Shown in pieces: positions 58,784 through 64,000 of a stretch of 64,000 nt of DNA. The notes under the pieces are model-generated. The model ran no database searches. It had not been told where the DNA came from and saw nothing but the letters and a program-made list of their open reading frames with translations. Source of the stretch: Fortiea contorta PCC 7126 (GTDB lineage Bacteria > Cyanobacteriota > Cyanobacteriia > Cyanobacteriales > Nostocaceae); assembly GCF_000332295.1 (NCBI RefSeq), contig NZ_KB235930.1, positions 3,065,895 through 3,129,894 of the forward strand. Reading direction: 5' to 3'. The position numbers and the translations under genes were made by a program. Each line of letters begins with the position of its first letter. The first letter of the stretch is position 1.

Positions 58784-59755
58784 ATGATTCTCGCAGGTGA
58801 TATTGGTGCAACAAATAGCCGCTTGGCAGTGTTTAATGACAACTTTGAAGTCGTCGAACAACATATCTATAAAAGCCAAGAGTATAAAAGCTTCAAAGAT
58901 ATAGTGTATAAATTCGTTGAAACCTACAAATATCCTATTAAAACAGCTTGTTTTGGCATACCTGGGCCAGTAAGAGAGGGTAAATGTAAATTAACGAATG
59001 TACCTTGGGAAATCGTTGATGCCAGTCAACTTTCGCAAGTAGTTAATAGCCCCGTTGCTTTACTTAACGATGCCGAAGCCAATGCTTACGGCTTAGAAAC
59101 ATTGCACGATGATGAATTGGTGACATTGAATGCTGGCAGCAAGATACCGGGGGGTAATCGGGCTGTCGTCGCCGTAGGTACTAGCCTGGGTGAAGCTGTC
59201 CTGATAGAGGTAAAAGGTCAATTCCACGCACTCGGTACGGAAGGTGGAAATGCTGACTTTGGGCCCTTTGATGAGCTGCAATGGCAACTGATTCAATACA
59301 CTCAACAAAAGTACAAACGTGTGAGTTATGAAGTGATTCTGGGTGGACAAGGTTTAGTACAAATCTATGATTTCCTCCGCGATACTGGTTCGGGTACAAG
59401 TCCGTTGTGGTTAGAGCAAGAGATGCAGATTGGAGACAAGGCCGCAGCCGTTAATAACGCAGCTCAGAGTGGTCAATGCCAGTTATGCGTGCAAGCACTG
59501 GAGTTATTTGTATCAATTTTAGCGGCTGAATGCGGCAATGCTGCAGTAAAGTACTTCAGCACAGGCGGTATCTACCTGGGTGGAGGCATGGCTCCCAACA
59601 TTCTTAAATATCTGCAATTACCCTTGTTTGTGGAAAACTTTGTGAATAAAGACAAAATGCGCGAATTTTTGCAAGCTATCCCTGTGTATGTAATTCTCAA
59701 CCAATACACTGCTTTGCAGGGAGCAGCTTGGTATGCGAGGAGGAGTATATCTTAA
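58784..59755 (+). CDS. glk: Glucokinase-family sugar kinase
   Basis: 323 residues, Glk family. Motifs: AGDIGATNSRLAVF (phosphate loop), FGIPGPVREGKCKLTNVPW (sugar site), LNDAEANAYG, GTSLGEAVL, and the sugar-binding EGGNADFGPF. Phosphorylates glucose or an analogue with ATP. The short distance (~90 bp) to the phosphatase gene and the shared strand place it in the cluster. A kinase and a phosphatase in one cluster fit a phospho-sugar route. Confidence 0.9.
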   Translation: MILAGDIGATNSRLAVFNDNFEVVEQHIYKSQEYKSFKDIVYKFVETYKYPIKTACFGIPGPVREGKCKLTNVPWEIVDASQLSQVVNSPVALLNDAEANAYGLETLHDDELVTLNAGSKIPGGNRAVVAVGTSLGEAVLIEVKGQFHALGTEGGNADFGPFDELQWQLIQYTQQKYKRVSYEVILGGQGLVQIYDFLRDTGSGTSPLWLEQEMQIGDKAAAVNNAAQSGQCQLCVQALELFVSILAAECGNAAVKYFSTGGIYLGGGMAPNILKYLQLPLFVENFVNKDKMREFLQAIPVYVILNQYTALQGAAWYARRSIS

Positions 59756-59895
59756 CACTTTGTTGAAGATGAAAGAAGGATTGTGTAATTACATATACGT
59801 GAGCGCACAATCCCTATTGTGGCAGATAATTTTGGTGCCGCTAATTTTAAATATAACGTCAAGTCACTATTACCACTTCAGGAAACGCAGGCACT

Positions 59896-60780
59896 ATGTC
59901 AGCAGAAAATTATCCAACAACGGCTGAGAATAACCATATTACTACTTTTGAAATTCGCACTTTGGCTCAAACAGTAGCTGCTAAATTTAGTAGTTTACCC
60001 CAAGTGATAGCCGTTGTCTTAGCAGGTTCTCAAACTGTCTCAGTTGCTGATAATTTATCTGATTTAGATTTTTATATTTATATTTCAGAGGAAATTTCAG
60101 TAGAAATTAGAACCGCAATCGCTAAACAATTTGCCTCTCGGTTTGAAATTAATAACCAGTTTTGGGAAACTGGTGACGAGTGGATAGATAGACAATCAGG
60201 ACTTAGTGTAGATATTATGTATCGAAACCCGAACTGGATTGAAGAGCAGCTAAATTCAATTTTAGTCAAACATCAACCCAGCATAGGATATACAACTTGT
60301 TTTTGGTTTAATGTTTTGCATTCTCAAATCTTGTTTGACAGGACAGGGTGGTTTGAGCATCTATTGTCCATTGCTCAACAACCTTACCCCAATCTATTAA
60401 GAAAAGCAATCATTGCCAAAAACTACCCTATTATCAGAAAAAATATTTCATCTTACTGTCATCAGATAGAATTAGCAGTCGCACGTCAAGACTGGATCAG
60501 TATTAACCATAGAATCACTGCTTTATTGGCAAGTTATTTCGATATTATTTTTGCGGTAAATTATGTTCCTCATCCAGGAGAAAAACGCTTGCTAGAGTAT
60601 GTGAAACAGCTTTGTCAAAAGTATCCCCAAAATTTGGAACAAGACCTGCAAAACTTACAGATAGCTACGGCTTCTAATTCTTCTATAGACCTAAACCACC
60701 AACTGAATATTTTGATTGATGGTCTAGATGAGTTGTTATTAGCAGAAGGATTCATTACAGAAGATGGCAAGTTAGTATAA
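59896..60780 (+). CDS. Nucleotidyltransferase-like protein (DUF4037-type)
   Basis: 294 residues. The N-terminal half has the minimal nucleotidyltransferase pattern LAGSQTVSVADNLSDLDFYIY (~47-67; GS and D-x-D) and a third acidic residue in SGLSVDIMY. The C-terminal half is helical (IELAVARQDWISINHRITALLASYFDI), as in DUF4037/kanamycin-nucleotidyltransferase-like proteins. It could adenylylate a small molecule or aminoglycoside-like compound, thus serving self-protection or synthesis; this is inference. Same strand as its neighbours. Confidence 0.75.
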   Translation: MSAENYPTTAENNHITTFEIRTLAQTVAAKFSSLPQVIAVVLAGSQTVSVADNLSDLDFYIYISEEISVEIRTAIAKQFASRFEINNQFWETGDEWIDRQSGLSVDIMYRNPNWIEEQLNSILVKHQPSIGYTTCFWFNVLHSQILFDRTGWFEHLLSIAQQPYPNLLRKAIIAKNYPIIRKNISSYCHQIELAVARQDWISINHRITALLASYFDIIFAVNYVPHPGEKRLLEYVKQLCQKYPQNLEQDLQNLQIATASNSSIDLNHQLNILIDGLDELLLAEGFITEDGKLV

Positions 60781-61208
60781 GCTTCCACTTATTAAGTATA
60801 AGCTAAACTATAGTTAGTAACTTGGGCTACTTTATAGCATAGAGATATCTACGACTTCGGCAAACTGCATCTATCATCAGTAAAGTAAATTTAATACACA
60901 GTTCAGGGTTTTGTCAGAGGCGAGGTTTATACAATTGGAGTCTGCTGTCACTTCCTAAATTGGCTGTTTTTTCTCTGATTGATGATTTTAGAAATTCTTT
61001 CAACTTAACAATCGTCCTCAATTTTTTGTTGTGTGTTATTTATTAATGTAATCTAAATTACATAAAATTTTGTAAGCTTAAATATTTACCGTTGAATGTT
61101 ACTATACCTAAGATGACACTTACTAAATCGCATCACTAACCGTACACTAAAAATTACGCTCTTTGTTTTCTTATTCGTCAATCACTCTTGATCATGAGCC
61201 AAATCTAA
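60781..61208. other. Intergenic region, about 430 bp
   Basis: AT-rich with no gene seen. It may hold an internal promoter for the exporter and phosphatase genes. Confidence 0.5.
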
Positions 61209-62222
61209 ATGACAACTAATAAACAAGAAGTACCAGAGAGCGAAATCAAACAGCTAAAACTACAAGCAGAAGTTATTCCATTTATCTTGTTACTTATAGC
61301 TTTATTCGCTCTATCCATAACAGGAATTTTAGTCAAATTTTCTCTGAGCGAAATGAGTATAAATGTGACACTATTCAATCGCTCCTGGATAGCCGCCGTA
61401 GTATTTGCATTGTGGAGTGGGTTCTATCAAGTACGCACTCAATTATCAAATGAACCAGCAATACCACAGCAACGTAAAGAAGTCCGTGACTATGCACTCT
61501 TACTAGGTGCATCTTTGGCTTATATGTTAGGTCGCCTCCTATGGACTTGGTCGCTGACTCAAACAAGCGTAGCTAATGCTAACGTGCTAGGTGGTTTAAG
61601 CCCGGTATTTACTACATTGGGAGCTTGGCTATTATTCAAACAGCTTTTTGACCGGAAATTTCTCATAGGAATGCTTCTGGCGATATTAGGAGCGTCAGTT
61701 TTAGGATTTGATGATTTCCTCGTATCTCATAACGGTCTTATTGGTGACTTTGCTGCTCTTGGGTGTGCAGTATTATATGCAACCACTTATTTAATTTTAG
61801 AATATTTACAAAGTAGGTTTTCAGTAGAAACTGTACTGATGTGGCGTTGCTTGGTTGGGGCTTTGTTGACGTTTCCACTTGTACAGATATATGAAGATCA
61901 ATTCTTCCCGACTTCTTTGTCAGGTTGGATCATAGTTTTTTCCCTAGCGATTGTCTGTGAAGCTCTAGGTCATGGGTTGACAGTATATAGTCTCAAAAAC
62001 TTTTCTTCGACATTCGTGTTGGTAGTGTTTTTACTTGATCCAGTGATAGCAGCAATTCTTGCCTGGATACTCTTTTCAGAGAGTTTAAGCTTGTTGAACT
62101 TCGTGGGTTTTGCTGTGATTATAGGAGGTATTTATCTAGCCAAAACTGGTAAAGGCGCAGACAAAAATCGCAGCCCAGAGGTTGCACAAATCACAGAGCA
62201 AGATGTTAGTCCAGCTAATTAA
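61209..62222 (+). CDS. EamA/DMT-family transporter
   Basis: 337 residues with about ten membrane helices from two EamA repeats (~20-165 and ~180-315). Repeat marks: VNVTLFNRSWIAAVVFALWSG, NANVLGGLSPVFTTLGAWLLF and FVLVVFLLDPVIAAILAWILF. DMT transporters move metabolites, amino acids or sugars, often outward. It begins about 430 bp after the nucleotidyltransferase gene on the same strand and 22 bp before the PhoD-like gene. A plausible exporter of the cluster product. Confidence 0.9.
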   Translation: MTTNKQEVPESEIKQLKLQAEVIPFILLLIALFALSITGILVKFSLSEMSINVTLFNRSWIAAVVFALWSGFYQVRTQLSNEPAIPQQRKEVRDYALLLGASLAYMLGRLLWTWSLTQTSVANANVLGGLSPVFTTLGAWLLFKQLFDRKFLIGMLLAILGASVLGFDDFLVSHNGLIGDFAALGCAVLYATTYLILEYLQSRFSVETVLMWRCLVGALLTFPLVQIYEDQFFPTSLSGWIIVFSLAIVCEALGHGLTVYSLKNFSSTFVLVVFLLDPVIAAILAWILFSESLSLLNFVGFAVIIGGIYLAKTGKGADKNRSPEVAQITEQDVSPAN

Positions 62223-62244
62223 AAGTATTAGTTAAATAAACAAA

Positions 62245-63939
62245 ATGGATAGACGAACATTTCTGAAGAACTCACTCTTCATGGGTGTTGTGATCTGGCC
62301 GGATGAAAAACTCTCGCAGCAGTTAGAAATTAGTGAAGCTCAAATCAAAGACTTGTTCACTGTCAAATCTACTGATGCTGCCACATCTATCTTTCCCCAG
62401 AGTGTGGCCTCTGGGGAACCGCAGTCGCAGGGTATTACTTTATGGACTCGTATAGTTGCATCAGAACTTGGTTTGATCCAGGCAAGTTTTGAGATTGCCA
62501 CAGATAGTGAGTTTGGGGCGATAGTGCTTCGGGGTGTTTCTCAAACAAATGCATCCAAGGATTACACCCTCAAAGCTGTCGTCGATTCCCCCCATCTCAA
62601 ACCCTCGACTGTCTACTACTACCGATTTATTTACCAAGGAACAGCGAGCAGAACAGCTCGGTTTAAGACGTTACCTGCTTCTACAGATGAAGTAAACCGG
62701 ATTCGCTTCGCTTACATTAGCTGCCAGGATTACACTAACGGTTACTACAATGTCCATCGCTTTTTGGCAGAAGAGGATATTGATTTTGTGGTATTTTTGG
62801 GCGATTACATCTACGAAAGTGTAGGAGACCCCAGTTTCCAAAGAGGCATCCGTAAACTCCGCTTACCTAGTGGTCAACCATTCGCTACTACCCTGGAAGA
62901 CTATAGATATCTGTATCAGACTTATAACAGCGATCCCAATTTACAACAACTGCGGGAACGATTTGCTTTGATCAACACTTGGGATGACCATGAGTTTGCT
63001 GGGGATTGCTTCCAGACAAATGCGCCAGATCAAGTTCCCTTCAATAAATCACAGCTGCGTCAATGGGCAACTCAAGCATGGATTGAGCACATCCCCACTA
63101 GCATTTCTTCCCCAGGTGACAAGGAGTCATGGAATGCGGTACAAATCTATCGCGCCTTCAAATTTGGCAACTTATTAGAACTGGTAATGACCGATGAACG
63201 CCTGTATCGAGATGGGCCTCCTGCTGACAACCTGGAGGAGCAGCAGCGATATCTTCAACAAAAACGATACATGATTCCAGACTGTCCGCAACGGAATGAT
63301 CCTCAGCGCACCATGCTGGGACATACACAACGACAGTGGTTTTTAGATCAAGTTGTCAATTCTTCTTCCACCTGGAAAATTTGGGGGAATGAAGTGATGA
63401 CTATGCAACTCAAATACTTATCGCAATTTACCAGCAAGTTTTTAGGGCAATCAACCCCAGATTTATTTGCGTCTTTTGATCAGTGGGATGGTTATCCGGC
63501 TGAGAGAAGTTTCATTTTTCAGACACTCAAAGAAGCTGGAGTGAAAAACTTTGTAACGATTACTGGTGATTTTCACACTTTTGTGGGTGGGTATCAGAAA
63601 GTAAATTTTGATGACTCTCTGGAAGAGCCGATAGGGGTGGAGTTTTTGGTTGGTTCAGTCGCTTCTTCTAACTTTGCAGAAAGTATTAGTTCCAGTTCCC
63701 AACAGCTAATTCCATCAGTTGAAGTGATGACTGAAACCCTCACGGCGAGTAATCCCCATATTCAGCACTTCGACTCTACAACTCACGGTTATAACTTGGT
63801 CGAAGTCACGCCAGAAGCTCTGACTTGCACATTGAAAGCAGTGAGCGAAATCACCACACCAGGGGGAACATTGTCAACTTTCAAAGTTTTTCGCGTACCC
63901 CGCGATCAAGTGTTAATTGAAGATCTAACGCCTGTTTAA
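62245..63939 (+). CDS. phoD: PhoD-like alkaline phosphatase/phosphodiesterase
   Basis: 564 residues. A twin-arginine motif MDRRTFLKN starts it, though the following hydrophobic stretch is short. The PhoD N-domain (PQSVASGEPQSQGITLWTRI) precedes the metallophosphatase core: FAYISCQDYTNGYYN, VVFLGDYIYES, NTWDDHEFAGD and TGDFHTF. Metal residues (D, H, E) are in place, so it should be active, probably with calcium and iron outside the cytoplasm. It may simply scavenge phosphate. It is closely spaced after the EamA gene and followed by the dehydrogenase gene. Confidence 0.9.
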   Translation: MDRRTFLKNSLFMGVVIWPDEKLSQQLEISEAQIKDLFTVKSTDAATSIFPQSVASGEPQSQGITLWTRIVASELGLIQASFEIATDSEFGAIVLRGVSQTNASKDYTLKAVVDSPHLKPSTVYYYRFIYQGTASRTARFKTLPASTDEVNRIRFAYISCQDYTNGYYNVHRFLAEEDIDFVVFLGDYIYESVGDPSFQRGIRKLRLPSGQPFATTLEDYRYLYQTYNSDPNLQQLRERFALINTWDDHEFAGDCFQTNAPDQVPFNKSQLRQWATQAWIEHIPTSISSPGDKESWNAVQIYRAFKFGNLLELVMTDERLYRDGPPADNLEEQQRYLQQKRYMIPDCPQRNDPQRTMLGHTQRQWFLDQVVNSSSTWKIWGNEVMTMQLKYLSQFTSKFLGQSTPDLFASFDQWDGYPAERSFIFQTLKEAGVKNFVTITGDFHTFVGGYQKVNFDDSLEEPIGVEFLVGSVASSNFAESISSSSQQLIPSVEVMTETLTASNPHIQHFDSTTHGYNLVEVTPEALTCTLKAVSEITTPGGTLSTFKVFRVPRDQVLIEDLTPV

Positions 63940-63962
63940 AACTACATCTTGGAGTATTTTTC

Positions 63963-64000
63963 ATGAAAGCTGTTGTTTTTTCCCAACCGGAAACCGTTGT
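63963..64000 (+). CDS. Start of a probable zinc-type alcohol dehydrogenase (cut by window end)
   Basis: The frame reads MKAVVFSQPETV after a GGAG ribosome site, the usual first residues of MDR-family zinc alcohol dehydrogenases or quinone reductases. Only 12 codons are visible, so the call is tentative. It is the last member of the same-strand run. Confidence 0.5.
   Translation, partial: MKAVVFSQPETV

Overview
The window comes from a filamentous, probably heterocyst-forming cyanobacterium of the Nostocales (Nostoc/Anabaena/Calothrix type). The evidence is the photosystem II micro-genes psbM and psbK, the plastid-type gene ycf23, a Tab2-family protein, dense HIP1 octamers (GCGATCGC, roughly one per 0.8 kb between 4 and 48.7 kb) and a 16S-23S spacer with a cyanobacterial D1-D1' helix. 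I did not identify the species.

Layout. 1-2.7 kb: the 5' part of a 23S gene, a spacer without tRNAs, a complete 16S gene and its promoter, all on the minus strand. 2.9-20.4 kb: mostly housekeeping and signalling genes (TerB-like protein, CLC transporter with CBS and USP domains, PmbA/TldE, Tab2, zinc-ribbon Ser/Thr kinase with WD40 repeats, Ycf23, sugar aminotransferase, FetB, and a SucC/SucD-like pair that has lost its key catalytic residues). 20.6-24.9 kb: translation block rplS, tRNA-Trp, secE, nusG, rplK, rplA, L10 leader, rplJ, rplL. 25-31.3 kb: CAP protein, USP protein, psbM, ferredoxin, psbK, tgt, cobS. 31.4-50 kb: mixed housekeeping genes (comF, miaE-like, murG, a solitary C5 methyltransferase, uvrA, amino-acid ABC transporter parts, pgi), two toxin-antitoxin pairs and two gene remnants.

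50.2-54.2 kb holds the most interesting object: a complete 3,975-bp Tn7-like element with perfect 24-bp inverted ends and a 5-bp target duplication (ACTTG). It encodes a TnsB transposase with an intact DDE triad, closely resembling those of type V-K CRISPR-associated transposons. Next to it is a TnsC homologue whose Walker A, Walker B and arginine-finger positions are all replaced. A probable ribbon-helix-helix protein completes the set. There is no TniQ, Cas12k or CRISPR array. The element landed in the 3' end of an alpha/beta-hydrolase gene, and the original C-terminus can be read across the two flanks.

55-64 kb is an accessory region with almost no HIP1 sites. It carries a same-strand run of class III aminotransferase, inositol-monophosphatase-like phosphatase, glucokinase, nucleotidyltransferase-like protein, EamA exporter, PhoD-like phosphatase and the start of a probable dehydrogenase. 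The set suggests making and exporting an amino sugar or aminocyclitol, but the product is unknown. Intergenic regions carry short tandem repeats (9-bp x13, 8-bp x11) and a family of palindromes that share a layout but not a sequence.
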